Notes: a model not told the origin generated them from the sequence alone. A DNA stretch of 53,683 nucleotides from Betaproteobacteria bacterium RIFCSPLOWO2_12_FULL_68_20 (GCA_001770655.1 MERQ01000103.1:1-53683), one strand, 5' to 3'; positions 17,044 through 26,451 are shown, numbered from the stretch's first letter. Program-made: numbers and translations.

Positions 17044-17919
17044 GTGCTCCACGCCGACAGCGCCCGCAACCGCCTGATCGGCATCGGCCTCGTTTCTCTC
17101 GCCTACCTCCTTTTCACCTTCATCGACGGCAGCGCGAAGTGGCTGGTCGCGAGCCTGCCGGTGATCGTGGTGGTGTGGCTGCGCTTCGTCTCGCACGTGC
17201 TGCTCGCCTCGCTCGTGCTCTTCCCGCTGCGCGGCCTCGCGCTCGTGCGCACGCGCCACCTGCGCTGGCACCTGCTGCGCGCGCTCATGCTGATGGCGAT
17301 GACCGGGATCAACTTCTGGGCGCTCCAGTACCTGCAGCTCGCGGTCACGTCGTCCATCTTTTTCGCCGTGCCGATCATCATCGCGCTCGCCGCCGCGCCG
17401 CTGCTCGGCGAGCGGCTCGACGCGGGCCGCTGGATCGCCGTCGCCGTGGGCTTCGCCGGCGTGCTGGTGATCGTCAATCCCGCCGGCGCCGGGTTCCATC
17501 CCGCGATGCTGCTCTCGATCCTGAACGCGGTGATCTACGCGCTGTTCAACCTGATGACGCGCCGGCTCGCCGCCTACGATTCTCCGGAGACGATCCAGTT
17601 CCTCCCCGCCCTCGGCGCGGCGATCGGCCTCGCGCCCTTCGCGCTCGCGGCCTGGGAGTGGCCTCAGGGCTGGCTCGTGTGGACGGTCGCCTGCCTGCTC
17701 GGCGTCTGGGGCGGTCTCGGGCACTATTTCCTCGCGCTGGCCCATCGCTACGCGCCGGCGACCGTGATCGCGCCGTTCCTGTACCAGCAGGTGCTCTACA
17801 TGGCGCTGCTCGGCTTCCTGGTGTTCGGCGACGTGCCCGCCGCGAGCCTGTGGACCGGCGCCGCGGTCGTGGTGGCGAGCGGCCTGTATCTTTTCGCCCG
17901 CGAGCGCGCGCGCCCCTGA
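17044..17919 (+). CDS. EamA/DMT-family transporter
   Basis: 291 residues, ten hydrophobic segments in two EamA repeats (about 8-135 and 150-285). Typical EamA features include an FVSHVLLASLV segment in TM2 and ITSSIFF-like AVTSSIFFAVPIIIALAAAPLLG in TM4. Begins with GTG directly after the P450 stop (TAG-GTG). Drug/metabolite exporter by family; its position after a P450 and SDR suggests, but does not show, export of a modified metabolite. Confidence 0.85.
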   Translation: MLHADSARNRLIGIGLVSLAYLLFTFIDGSAKWLVASLPVIVVVWLRFVSHVLLASLVLFPLRGLALVRTRHLRWHLLRALMLMAMTGINFWALQYLQLAVTSSIFFAVPIIIALAAAPLLGERLDAGRWIAVAVGFAGVLVIVNPAGAGFHPAMLLSILNAVIYALFNLMTRRLAAYDSPETIQFLPALGAAIGLAPFALAAWEWPQGWLVWTVACLLGVWGGLGHYFLALAHRYAPATVIAPFLYQQVLYMALLGFLVFGDVPAASLWTGAAVVVASGLYLFARERARP

Positions 17920-17945
17920 GCTAGACTCCCGCTCCGGGAGGAGCC

Positions 17946-19349
17946 ATGTCCGAGGTCGCGGTACCGCTGTGGCTGGCGGTGGTGGCGGGACTGCTCGCCG
18001 CCTGGGCGCTCTACGAGCACGTGCTCATGCCCGCGCTGCGCTGGATCGTCATGCACCCGGCGAACCAGGTGATCGACGAGCTGTCGACGCGCCTGCGCAT
18101 CGGCATCCGGCCGTTCCAGCGCACGCGCCGCCAGGCGCTCATTCACCGCCTGCTGACCGATCCGAAGGTGCAGCAGGCGGTCGAGCAGCATGCGAAGAGG
18201 AATTCCGTTCCGGTGCCGGCCGCGCTCAGGACGGTCGAGCGCTACGCGCGCGAAATCGTGCCGGCCTTCAACGCCTACCTGTATTTCCGCATCGGCTACT
18301 GGATCGGGCGCAACGTCGCCAAGCTGCTGTACCGCGTGCGCCTGGGCTACGTGGACTCGGAGGGGCTGGCCGCGATCGACCCGGACGCCACGGTGGTGTT
18401 CGTGATGAATCACCGCTCGAACATGGACTACGTGCTCGCCGGCTACCTCGCCGCCGACCAGGCGGCGCTCTCCTACGCGGTCGGCGAGTGGGCGCGCATC
18501 TGGCCGCTCTCGGCGCTGATCCGCGCCATGGGCGCGTATTTCGTGCGCCGCAATTCCAAGGACGAGCTCTACCGCCGCGTGCTGGAGCGCTACGTGGCGA
18601 TGGCGACCGAGGCGGGAGTCCCGCAGGCGGTGTTTCCCGAGGGCGGGCTGACGCGCGACGGGCGCATGCGCGAGCCCAGGCTCGGCGTGCTCGACTACAT
18701 GATGCGCGGCTTCCGGCTGGACGGCGAGCGCGACCTGGTGTTCGTGCCCCTCGGGATCAATTACGACCGGGTGCTGGAAGACCGCAGCCTGCTGCTCGCG
18801 CTCGACCCGGACGCGCGCAAGCCGGGGCGCTTCTGGGCGATGTGGAACACGCTCGGCTTCGCGCTGCACAACGTGACGCTGATGTTCCGCAGCGAGTGGC
18901 ACCGCTTCGGCTATGCGTGCGTGAACTTCGGCAGGCCGCTGTCGATGCGCGAGTACTGCCGCAGCCGCGGGCTGGACTTCCAGAGGCTCGCGGGCGATGC
19001 GCGCAGGCCAGCCATGGCGGCGCTCGGCAAGCAGCTGATGGACGCGGTCGGCCGCGTGGTGCCGGTGGTGCCGGTGGCGCTGATTGCGACCATTTTCGCG
19101 CGCGAGCCCGGGCGGGGCTACTCGGAGCTCGAGCTGAAGGCCGAGGTCGAGCGCCTGCTCGGGCGGCTCCAGGCCGCGGGCGCCCACGTGTACGTGCCGC
19201 GGCGCGACCTCGACTACGCGCTCACCGTCGGCCTGCGCATGCTGCGCCTGCGCCGCCTGGTGGAGGAGCGCGACGGCCTTTACCGGGCGCGCGCCTCGGA
19301 GCTGCCGCTGATCCGCTACTATGCAAATTCCATTGCCCACCTCGTCTGA
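17946..19349 (+). CDS. Glycerol-3-phosphate/1-acyl acyltransferase (PlsB/PlsC superfamily)
   Basis: 467 residues. One N-terminal hydrophobic segment (about 7-22) suggests membrane attachment. The acyltransferase active site NHRSNMDY (H156-x4-D161) and the glycerophosphate-binding FPEGG (about residue 230) are intact and spaced as in PlsB-type enzymes. It is shorter than E. coli PlsB (about 800 residues) and lacks its long N-terminal region. Preceded by a strong GGGAGGAG ribosome site. Probable role in phospholipid synthesis; acyl donor and acceptor are not determinable. Confidence 0.82.
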   Translation: MSEVAVPLWLAVVAGLLAAWALYEHVLMPALRWIVMHPANQVIDELSTRLRIGIRPFQRTRRQALIHRLLTDPKVQQAVEQHAKRNSVPVPAALRTVERYAREIVPAFNAYLYFRIGYWIGRNVAKLLYRVRLGYVDSEGLAAIDPDATVVFVMNHRSNMDYVLAGYLAADQAALSYAVGEWARIWPLSALIRAMGAYFVRRNSKDELYRRVLERYVAMATEAGVPQAVFPEGGLTRDGRMREPRLGVLDYMMRGFRLDGERDLVFVPLGINYDRVLEDRSLLLALDPDARKPGRFWAMWNTLGFALHNVTLMFRSEWHRFGYACVNFGRPLSMREYCRSRGLDFQRLAGDARRPAMAALGKQLMDAVGRVVPVVPVALIATIFAREPGRGYSELELKAEVERLLGRLQAAGAHVYVPRRDLDYALTVGLRMLRLRRLVEERDGLYRARASELPLIRYYANSIAHLV

Positions 19350-19417
19350 TCCGCTCGCCGGACTGGACGCGGGGATAAGCGTCCAGTAGATTCGACGCAA
19401 GGGGACCAACCGGCTCG

Positions 19418-22066
19418 ATGGGAACGAAAAGGACGCGCGCGGCGCAGCCCGGCCGGACGCGCGGCGCGCGGCGCGAGCCCGGCCGCTCTGCTCGGCGCGA
19501 GTTGAACGCGCGGCGCGAGGCAGAGAAGACCCTGCTGCAGGCCGAGGAACGCTTCAAGAGCCTGCTCAAGCTTTCCTCCGACTGGTACTGGGAGCAGGAC
19601 GAGAGCTTCCGCTTCACCGTCATGATCGGGGGAGCGAGCGAGCGCCATACCGGTCTGCCGATGCGCGAGCACATCGGCAGGACGCGCTGGGATTTCCCGG
19701 CACTCAACATCACCGAAGCGGAATGGGCGAAGCACCGCGCCCTGCTCGCGCGCCACGAGCCGTTCCGCGATTTCGAGATCCGCCGGCCCGACCGCGACGG
19801 CAAGCCGCACTGGGCCTCGGTGAGCGGCGAGCCGATGTTCGACGCCGAGGGCCGCTTTCGCGGCTACTGCGGCATCGGCCGCGAGATCACCGGGCGCAAG
19901 CTCGCGGAAATCCGCCAGCGTGAGGGCGAGGAGCGCTTTCGCGCGCTGACCGCGCTGTCTTCCGACTGGTACTGGGAGCAGGACGCCGAGCACCGCTTCA
20001 CCCGCGTCGAGGGTCGCGGGGTCGCGGAGGGGGACGCGCTGCGCGGATGGAGCCTGATCGGAAAGCGGCGCTGGGAAACCGGGATCGAGATCGAGGGTGG
20101 CTGGGAAGCGCACCGCGCCCTGCTCGAAGCGCACAAGCCGTTCCGCGACGTCGTTATGTGGCGCACGCTGCCGGACGGCAGCTGCAATTACGTCAGCGTG
20201 AGCGGCGAGCCGATTCTCCACGCCGACGGGCATTTCGCGGGCTACCGCGGCATCGGCCGGATCATCACCGCGCGAAAGCGCGCCGAGCGGCTGCTGCGCC
20301 TCGAGCACGCGGTCGCTCGGCGCCTCGCCGAGGCTGCGACCGTGAGCGAGGGTATGCAGGACACGATGCGGGCGATCTGCGAGACCGAGAACTGGGATTG
20401 CGCCGAGTTCTGGAAAGTGGACGACTCCGCCGGCGTCATGCGGCTCGCCGAACACTGGATCTCACCCGGCGAGCCGGGCGCCGCACGCTTCGTCGAGCGC
20501 TCCAAGGGGGTCGAGTTCAAGCGCGGCGTCGGGCTGGCCGGGTCGGTCTGGGCATCCGCCGAGCCGCTGTGGATTCCCGACGTGCTGGCGGACCCTCGCA
20601 TCCTGCGCAAGGACCTGGCGCGGGAGACCGGGCTGCGCGGAGCGCTGTTCTTCCCGATCGTGCACGGCGGCAAGGTCCTGGGCGTGCTTGATTTCACCTG
20701 CCGCGAGCTGCGGCCTCCCGACGAGCGCCTGCAACTGGCGTTGCAGGTGATCGGCGCGCAGATCGGGCAGTTCCTGGAGCGCGTGAAGGCCGAGGACCAG
20801 ATGCGCCGCTTCCGGCTCGCCATGGACGAGTCGGCCGACATGATCGTGCTGATCGACCGCGCCAGCATGCGCTTCGTGGACGTGAACGTCACCGCGTGCA
20901 GGCTGCTCGGCTACTCGCGCGAGGAGATGCTCGCGATGGGCCCGCAGGACGTGCTGCCGGTGGACCGCGAGGAACTGGAGCGATCGTACGACGCCTTCAT
21001 CGCGGATCCCTCGACGCAGACCGGCATGAAAAGCAACTACCGCTGCAGGGACGGCACGCTGCTGCCCTTCGAATCGACGCGGCGGGTGTTGCGCTCGGGC
21101 AGCAGCTGGATCATCGCCGCGATCTCGCGCGACATCCGTGAGCGGCTCGCGGCCGACGAAGCTCTGCGCGAGAGCGAGGCGCGCTTCCGCAGTCTCACGC
21201 AGATGTCGTCGGATTTCTTCTGGGAGACCGACGATCTGCACCGGTTCACGCTGCTCGTGCAGGGTTCCGGTGCCTCGCCCACCCGCCCCGAGGACGAGCT
21301 GCTCGGCAAGACCCCGTGGGAGCTGCCCTCGCTCAAGCCGGACGCGGCCGGCTGGGAAGCGCACAGGGCGAAGCTCGAGGGACATCTGCCGTTCCGCGAT
21401 TTCGAGATCGCACGACCTGCACCGGACGGAGTCCTCCGCTACATCTCGGTGAGCGGCGAGCCGCGCTTCGGCGCCGACGGCAGCTTCCTCGGCTACCGCG
21501 GCGTCGGGCGCGACATCACGGACATCGCCCTCGCCCGCGAGCGCATCGCCTCGCTCGCCTACAGCGACCCGCTGACGGGGCTGGCCAACCGCACCAGCCT
21601 CGCGCCGGCGCTCGAGCAGGCGATCGAGCGCGCGCGGCGCCGCAAATCGAGGCTCGCCGCCATGTTCGTCGATCTCGACGGCTTCAAGCCGGTGAACGAC
21701 ACCTTCGGGCACGACGCGGGCGACCGCCTGCTGGTCGAGCTGGCCGGGCGGCTGAGATCGCACCTGCGCGCGAGCGACCTGGTGGCGCGCCTCGGCGGCG
21801 ACGAATTTTTCGTCGTGCTGGAGGAAATCTCGGAAAACAAGGCGCTGGAGACGGTCGCGCGCAAGCTGCTCGTCGAGATCGCCCGCCCGTTTTCCCCCGC
21901 GCCGGGGCACCAGGCGGCGCTGACGGCGAGCATCGGCGTCAGCTTCTTTCCCGACGACGCCGGCGACGCCGAGACCCTGATGAAGCACGCCGACGTGGCG
22001 ATGTACGATGCCAAGCAGTGCGGCAAGAACTGCTTCCGCTTCTTCGGCGCGCCGGGGCCGGGTTAG
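19418..22066 (+). CDS. Multi-PAS/GAF sensor diguanylate cyclase
   Basis: 882 residues, no membrane segment, so probably cytoplasmic. Order: basic N-terminus; PAS 1 (about 45-160); PAS 2 (about 172-288); GAF (about 300-455); PAS 3 (about 462-580, FVDVNVTACRLLGYSREEM); PAS 4 (about 588-708); GGDEF (about 712-876). The active site is RLGGDEFF (GGDEF 793-797), with an intact product-inhibition I-site RASD at 784-787 exactly five residues upstream. No EAL domain. PAS 1, 2 and 4 share the SSDWYWEQD-type opening and GYRGIGR-type close, so they are internal duplicates. Start ATG 19418 follows AAGGGGA. Confidence 0.92.
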   Translation: MGTKRTRAAQPGRTRGARREPGRSARRELNARREAEKTLLQAEERFKSLLKLSSDWYWEQDESFRFTVMIGGASERHTGLPMREHIGRTRWDFPALNITEAEWAKHRALLARHEPFRDFEIRRPDRDGKPHWASVSGEPMFDAEGRFRGYCGIGREITGRKLAEIRQREGEERFRALTALSSDWYWEQDAEHRFTRVEGRGVAEGDALRGWSLIGKRRWETGIEIEGGWEAHRALLEAHKPFRDVVMWRTLPDGSCNYVSVSGEPILHADGHFAGYRGIGRIITARKRAERLLRLEHAVARRLAEAATVSEGMQDTMRAICETENWDCAEFWKVDDSAGVMRLAEHWISPGEPGAARFVERSKGVEFKRGVGLAGSVWASAEPLWIPDVLADPRILRKDLARETGLRGALFFPIVHGGKVLGVLDFTCRELRPPDERLQLALQVIGAQIGQFLERVKAEDQMRRFRLAMDESADMIVLIDRASMRFVDVNVTACRLLGYSREEMLAMGPQDVLPVDREELERSYDAFIADPSTQTGMKSNYRCRDGTLLPFESTRRVLRSGSSWIIAAISRDIRERLAADEALRESEARFRSLTQMSSDFFWETDDLHRFTLLVQGSGASPTRPEDELLGKTPWELPSLKPDAAGWEAHRAKLEGHLPFRDFEIARPAPDGVLRYISVSGEPRFGADGSFLGYRGVGRDITDIALARERIASLAYSDPLTGLANRTSLAPALEQAIERARRRKSRLAAMFVDLDGFKPVNDTFGHDAGDRLLVELAGRLRSHLRASDLVARLGGDEFFVVLEEISENKALETVARKLLVEIARPFSPAPGHQAALTASIGVSFFPDDAGDAETLMKHADVAMYDAKQCGKNCFRFFGAPGPG

Positions 22067-22096
22067 GCGCGCAAGCGGGAGAACGAGCTCCGGATC

Positions 22097-22375
22097 TCAG
22101 CGCCGCAGCTCGCGATTGGCGTCGAGGATGTCGCGCCGCAACTGCTCGCGCTCCTCGGGCGAGAGCCGGCGCGCCTCGCGCGGGGACGCGCCGCGTTGCC
22201 GCTCCCGGTACACGTCGCGCCGCGCGTCGTTCAGGTCCTGGCGCAGCCGCTGGCGCTGCTCCTGGTCCAGGTGCTCGCGCGGCTGGCCCTTGTGTCCGCC
22301 CTTGCGCGGCCCGGACTGCGCGAGCGCGCTACCGACCGCGAACATCAGGGCAAGCAGGAGCGCGAGGCGTTTCAT
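22097..22375 (-). CDS. Small exported Arg/Glu-rich protein, unknown function
   Basis: 92 residues. Signal peptide MKRLALLLALMFAVGSALAQ (cleavage likely after ALA), then a strongly charged, helix-prone mature part rich in R, Q, E and D. Two similar segments, EQRQRLRQDLNDARRD and EEREQLRRDILDANRE, suggest an internal helical repeat. The start ATG is at 22373-22375. It is convergent with the diguanylate cyclase and divergent from the ompR-like gene, 138 bp away. I do not recognise a named family. Confidence 0.7.
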   Translation of the reverse strand: MKRLALLLALMFAVGSALAQSGPRKGGHKGQPREHLDQEQRQRLRQDLNDARRDVYRERQRGASPREARRLSPEEREQLRRDILDANRELRR

Positions 22376-22513
22376 AGCTCGAGGCATGGTATTTGGGTTT
22401 GGACCGCGGCCGGGTGCCGCTGCCCGGGATTTTTGTAACAATGTATTGCCGCCCGGGGGCCGGGTAACAGCCTGTTGCCGCGACCCCGCGCCGGCCAGCT
22501 ACCCTTTCCCCCG

Positions 22514-23239
22514 ATGCCCGAGCTGAAGACACGAATCCTGGTGGTGGACGACGACCAGCGGCTGCGCGACCTGCTGGTGCGCTACCTCGGCGAGAAGGGC
22601 TACGAGGTGAAAGCGGTGCCGGACGCCGCCGGCATGGACAAGCAGCTCGCGCGCGATCGCTACGACCTGATCGTGCTCGACCTGATGCTGCCCGGAGAGG
22701 ACGGTCTCGCGATCTGCCGGCGCCTGCGCGCGCAGAACGCGGGCCCCGCGATCGTCATGCTCACCGCCAAGGGCGATGACGTCGACCGCATCGTCGGCCT
22801 GGAGATGGGCGCCGACGACTACCTGCCCAAGCCCTTCAATCCGCGCGAGCTGCTCGCGCGCGTGAACGCCGTGCTCAGGCGCCGCGCGCCCGCCGGCCCG
22901 CCCGGCGCCCCCACGGCGGGGATCGAGCTGTACCGCTTCGGTCCGTTCGAGCTCAACCTCGGCACCAGGACGCTGCTGCGCGAGGGCAAGCCGGTGCAGC
23001 TCACCACCGGCGAATTCTCGGTGCTCAAGGTGCTCGCGCAGCATCCGCGCACGCCCCTTTCGCGCGACAAGCTGATGGAGCTCGCGCGCGGCCGCGAGTA
23101 CGAGGTGTTCGACCGCTCGATCGACGTGCAGATCTCGCGGCTGCGCAAGCTGGTCGAGGAGGACCCGTCGCACCCGCGGCACATCCAGACCGTGTGGGGC
23201 TTCGGCTACGTGTTCGTGCCAGACGGCAACCTGAAATGA
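22514..23239 (+). CDS. ompR: OmpR-type response regulator
   Basis: 241 residues. Receiver domain (about 6-120) with the acidic pocket VDDD and phospho-acceptor Asp56 in IVLDLMLPGEDG; the conserved Lys is in DDYLPKPFNPRELLAR. The winged-helix DNA-binding domain (about 140-238) ends GFGYVFVPDG. Start placed at the ATG at 22514 (MPELKTRILVVDDD); the frame is open 13 codons further but that part is not conserved. ATGA overlap with the sensor kinase shows a two-gene operon. Likely senses envelope or osmotic cues by homology. Confidence 0.92.
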   Translation: MPELKTRILVVDDDQRLRDLLVRYLGEKGYEVKAVPDAAGMDKQLARDRYDLIVLDLMLPGEDGLAICRRLRAQNAGPAIVMLTAKGDDVDRIVGLEMGADDYLPKPFNPRELLARVNAVLRRRAPAGPPGAPTAGIELYRFGPFELNLGTRTLLREGKPVQLTTGEFSVLKVLAQHPRTPLSRDKLMELARGREYEVFDRSIDVQISRLRKLVEEDPSHPRHIQTVWGFGYVFVPDGNLK

Positions 23240-24513
23240 GCCTGTTCGCGCGGTCGTTCCTGCTGATCGCGCTGCTCATCGTCACCGCCGTCCTCGCCTC
23301 GTTCCAGGTGTACCGCGTCTACGAGCGCGAGCCGAGGTCGAAGGAGCTCGCGCAGCAGACGGTGAGCGTGGTCAACCTGACGCGCGCCGCGCTGGTGAGC
23401 GCCGATCCTTTCCGCCGGCGCCAGCTGCTGGTCGACCTGAACGAATCCGAGGGCCTGCGCATCTTTCCGGCCACCGCGAGCGAGAAGCTCGAGCCGCTCC
23501 CGGACGATGCGCTGTTCGGGCGGGTCGCCGAGCGGGTGCGCGGCGCGCTCGGGCCCGAGACGCGCTTCGCCTACGCGCGCGACGGGGAAGAGGGATTCTG
23601 GGTGAGCTTCTGGATCGAGGTGGACGAGTTCTGGGTGATGTTGCCGCGCGAGCGCTTCGAGACCACTTTCGGGCTCGAATGGGTCGGCTGGGGCGCGGGG
23701 CTGCTCGCGATCGCGCTCGCCGGAGCCTGGCTGATCGCCTCGAACCTGGCGCGCTCGCTCGGCGCCCTCGAGCGCGCCGCCGGGCGGCTGGGGCGCGGCG
23801 AGGCGCACCAGCCGCTCGCCGCGGAGGGCCCGCGCGAGCTGCGCACCCTCGCCTCGGCGTTCAACCGCATGGCGAGCGACCTGGAGAGCATCGAGCGCGA
23901 GCGCGCGATGGTGCTCGCCGGGATCTCGCACGACCTGAGAACGCCGCTGTCGCGCCTGCGGCTCGCGCTCGAGATGAGCGGCGCCGACAGCGCCGCCGCC
24001 GAGGGCATGAGCGCCGATATCGAGGAGATCGACAAGGTGATCGGCCAGTTCCTCGACTACGCGCGCGGCGACAGCGAGACCAGGGCCGCCACCGATCTCG
24101 AGGAGATCCTCGATGAGGTCGAGGCGCACTACGGCAGGCTCGGAAAGCGCATCGTGCGCACGCGCGGCAACCCGCCGCGCGTGCCGGCGGCGCGCCTGTC
24201 GCTCAGGCGCGCGATCGCCAATCTCGTCGACAACGCGCTGCATCACGCCGGCGAGCCGGTGGAGATCGAGACCCGGCGCGACGGCGCGCACGCGATCATC
24301 GAGGTGCGCGACCGCGGGCCGGGAATTCCCCCGGGCGAGGCCGAGCGGCTCAAGCGCCCGTTCACGCGCCTCGACGACGCGCGCAGCGGGCGCGGCGGCG
24401 CCGGTCTCGGCCTGGCGATCGTCGAGCGCGTGGCTCGCGCGCACCGGGGTACGCTCGATCTCTTGCCGCGCCAGGGCGGCGGGCTGGTCGCGCGTCTCGT
24501 GCTGCGCGGCTAG
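23236..24513 (+). CDS. envZ: EnvZ-type sensor histidine kinase
   Basis: 425 residues. TM1 at about 7-24, a periplasmic sensor of about 120 residues, TM2 at about 147-168, then HAMP. HisKA follows with phospho-His232 in GISHDLRTPLSRLRL. The HATPase domain shows the N box NLVDNALHHAG, G1 DRGPGIPPGE and G2 GRGGAGLGLAIV. It overlaps the regulator gene by 4 bp. Its TAG overlaps the convergent thpR TAG in the palindrome CTAG (24510-24513). Confidence 0.92.
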   Translation: MSLFARSFLLIALLIVTAVLASFQVYRVYEREPRSKELAQQTVSVVNLTRAALVSADPFRRRQLLVDLNESEGLRIFPATASEKLEPLPDDALFGRVAERVRGALGPETRFAYARDGEEGFWVSFWIEVDEFWVMLPRERFETTFGLEWVGWGAGLLAIALAGAWLIASNLARSLGALERAAGRLGRGEAHQPLAAEGPRELRTLASAFNRMASDLESIERERAMVLAGISHDLRTPLSRLRLALEMSGADSAAAEGMSADIEEIDKVIGQFLDYARGDSETRAATDLEEILDEVEAHYGRLGKRIVRTRGNPPRVPAARLSLRRAIANLVDNALHHAGEPVEIETRRDGAHAIIEVRDRGPGIPPGEAERLKRPFTRLDDARSGRGGAGLGLAIVERVARAHRGTLDLLPRQGGGLVARLVLRG

Positions 24514-25016
24514 GCAAACAGCGCAAAGCGCTCGATCGGCTCGTAGCGCGAGCCCTGCGGAGAGGTCCGCGAGCGCACCAGCAGGAATTCGCCGACCGGC
24601 CACCCGAGCTGCGGCAGCGCCGGCAGCGCACCGCACTCGCGCACGTTGCGCAGCAGCGTGACGTGGGCGAGGAACTCGCGCTTCTCGAGCGCGAAGCCGC
24701 AATCCTCGAGCTCGCGGCGCAGTGCGCCCGCCAGCGTCGCGAGGGCCGCAGGCATCTCGCGCGGCCCGGCCCAGACGATGCGGCGGTGCTTCCAGTACTG
24801 CGCCTGCTCGACCGGCAGCGCGTGCGCGCGCCCCGCGACATGCCGGGCGGCAGACGCCGCCCTGCCGGGGTCGGCTTCGCCAAGAAACGCGAGCGTGAGA
24901 TGGATCGCGGCCTCCGGCGTCGCGCGGCTGCCAGCCGCTGCCTGGACCTCGCGTGCCCACTTGCCGAGCGCGTGCGCGGTCGCCGGCGGCGGCCACACGG
25001 CGAAGAACAGCCTCAT
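24510..25016 (-). CDS. thpR: RNA 2',3'-cyclic phosphodiesterase (2H superfamily, ThpR)
   Basis: 168 residues beginning MRLFFAVWPPPA, the family hallmark. The two HxTx catalytic motifs are HLTLAFLGE (about residue 39) and HVTLLRN (about 118). It opens 2',3'-cyclic phosphate RNA ends. The ATG overlaps the cupin stop by 4 bp, making it the last gene of a minus-strand run from ispD. Confidence 0.9.
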   Translation of the reverse strand: MRLFFAVWPPPATAHALGKWAREVQAAAGSRATPEAAIHLTLAFLGEADPGRAASAARHVAGRAHALPVEQAQYWKHRRIVWAGPREMPAALATLAGALRRELEDCGFALEKREFLAHVTLLRNVRECGALPALPQLGWPVGEFLLVRSRTSPQGSRYEPIERFALFA

Positions 25017-25534
25017 TTCTTCCCGGAGCCGCGCTTCTCGCCTTCCCAGTAGCCGACGTCATCGCGCAGCCTGAACCAGCGGCGGATGTCGCCGCGCGAA
25101 GCGCGCCTTCCCGGGGGTGTGCCGGTGAACACGCCGATCTTTCCCGATTCCGGGTACTCGCCCACCTCGGGAAGCTCCATGGTGCTCACCGCGAGAAAGC
25201 GCAGCGGGCGCGTCGAGGTGTTCACGATCTGGTGGGCGTATCTCCGGCCGGGCGGCAGGCTGATGAAATCGCCTTTCCGGATCGGGTGGCGGTCCTTCCC
25301 GATCCGGATCGTCCCGCGCCCCTCCAGCACGAAGAACATCTCCTCGTTGGCGTGGTGCGCGTGAAAGGGGAAAGCGCTCCTGCCGGGCACGATGACCGTG
25401 ACATTGAAGCCCAGCTTGCGCGAGCCCATGCGGTAGCCGACCCAGGCGATTCTTGCCCTGACGCCGTCCGCGTCCGCCCAGTCGTGAAGCGGCACGTCCT
25501 TCAGGCTCAGGATGCGAGACTTGGTCGGCCGCAT
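25013..25534 (-). CDS. Cupin-domain protein
   Basis: 173 residues. A single cupin barrel (about 45-120). Motif 1 is PFHAHHANEEMFFVLEGRG, providing HxH and Glu metal ligands; motif 2 is PPGRRYAHQIVNTS with the last His. A metal site is therefore likely. The C-terminal WFRLRDDVGYWEGE tail is shared with sugar-phosphate-type or uncharacterised cupins. The gene starts 1 bp after the PaiB-like stop. Reaction unknown. Confidence 0.85.
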   Translation of the reverse strand: MRPTKSRILSLKDVPLHDWADADGVRARIAWVGYRMGSRKLGFNVTVIVPGRSAFPFHAHHANEEMFFVLEGRGTIRIGKDRHPIRKGDFISLPPGRRYAHQIVNTSTRPLRFLAVSTMELPEVGEYPESGKIGVFTGTPPGRRASRGDIRRWFRLRDDVGYWEGEKRGSGKK

Positions 25535-25535
25535 C

Positions 25536-26156
25536 TCACTCGTCCGGAACGAGGTAATTGCGCGTGAGCGCGGCGAGGGCGCGCCCGGACGAATCGGCGG
25601 ATTTCTCCAATTGCGCCGCGATCAGCTCCTGCTCGCGCCGGCCGCGGTTCTGGGAAAGCTTCCAGCGGGTCTCGAGACGCGAGACCGGAATCTCGAAGTT
25701 CACGATCCCGTCGAGCATGTTCTTCACGTATTCCTCGCGCAGCGCGTCGAACTTCCGCAACCACTGCGGGTCGAGCGCCGCGACGAGTCGCCTCTGGGAG
25801 CGGTGCTTGTAGTCCCTTTCTTCGATGATCCTGGGAACGCCGTAGGCATGGATCGCCGCGTAGTTCCAGGTCGGCACGCGCTCCTCCTGATCGTACCAGC
25901 GCGGGGACACGTATGCGTGCGGTCCGGAGAAAACGACCATCACCTCTTGGTCGAAGAACTCCCTCCACTGCGGGTTCGCCCGCGCCATGTGCATATCGAG
26001 GACGAGCTTCCCGTCGCGTTCCTCGATCATCGTCGGCAGATGCGAAGCGTGCAGCTCGCCGCCCGTTCCGGTCACGAGCAGCGCGAAGCCGTTCGCGCGC
26101 ATGAACTCCAGCAGTTGCGCGCGATCTTCGACCTGGTTATACGGCGGCGAGTACAT
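25536..26156 (-). CDS. FMN-binding PaiB-like protein (putative negative regulator)
   Basis: 206 residues beginning MYSPPYNQVEDRAQLLEFM. Contains the split-barrel flavin-binding segment HASHLPTMIEERDGKLVLDMHMARANPQW and the VPTWNYAAIHAYG motif, both typical of PaiB/FMN-binding regulators. Known members repress sporulation/protease genes in Bacillus; in proteobacteria the role is unclear. It lies upstream of the cupin gene and may be co-expressed with it. Confidence 0.87.
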   Translation of the reverse strand: MYSPPYNQVEDRAQLLEFMRANGFALLVTGTGGELHASHLPTMIEERDGKLVLDMHMARANPQWREFFDQEVMVVFSGPHAYVSPRWYDQEERVPTWNYAAIHAYGVPRIIEERDYKHRSQRRLVAALDPQWLRKFDALREEYVKNMLDGIVNFEIPVSRLETRWKLSQNRGRREQELIAAQLEKSADSSGRALAALTRNYLVPDE

Positions 26157-26208
26157 GACTCGGAGAGGCCTCGCGCGGCGAGGCGCGCCTCGAATCGGCG
26201 CTTCTCGA

Positions 26209-26451
26209 TCAGCCCGCGGCGCGCTTCAACTGGCGGACCGCGATCAAGTCATGATCGCTCACGGGTCGCACGTCCGACGCCCTGAGCGTGACCAACGCCT
26301 GGGTCCGGCCCGATGCCGCAACGAACTCGACCTCGACCCCGTCCGGCCTATAAACCTCGACGACCGCACCGAGGTCCCCGCGCCGGAGTCCGTGCTCGGG
26401 CAGGTCGCGCTCCAGTACGACTGTATCGAGTGTCTTGAACTTCATCGTCAT
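26209..26451 (-). CDS. DUF4926 small protein (candidate module partner of DUF6883)
   Basis: 80 residues, [21 protein letters not shown]. The LPEHGLRRGDLGAVVEVY core followed by VEVEFVAASGRTQALVTL matches DUF4926, a small SH3-like beta barrel. The ATG at 26449-26451 overlaps the DUF6883 stop as ATGA, so I prefer it over the ATG two codons later. DUF6883 and DUF4926 genes are often neighbours, and the tight coupling resembles toxin-antitoxin layout, but no activity is established. Confidence 0.75.
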   Translation of the reverse strand: MTMKFKTLDTVVLERDLPEHGLRRGDLGAVVEVYRPDGVEVEFVAASGRTQALVTLRASDVRPVSDHDLIAVRQLKRAAG

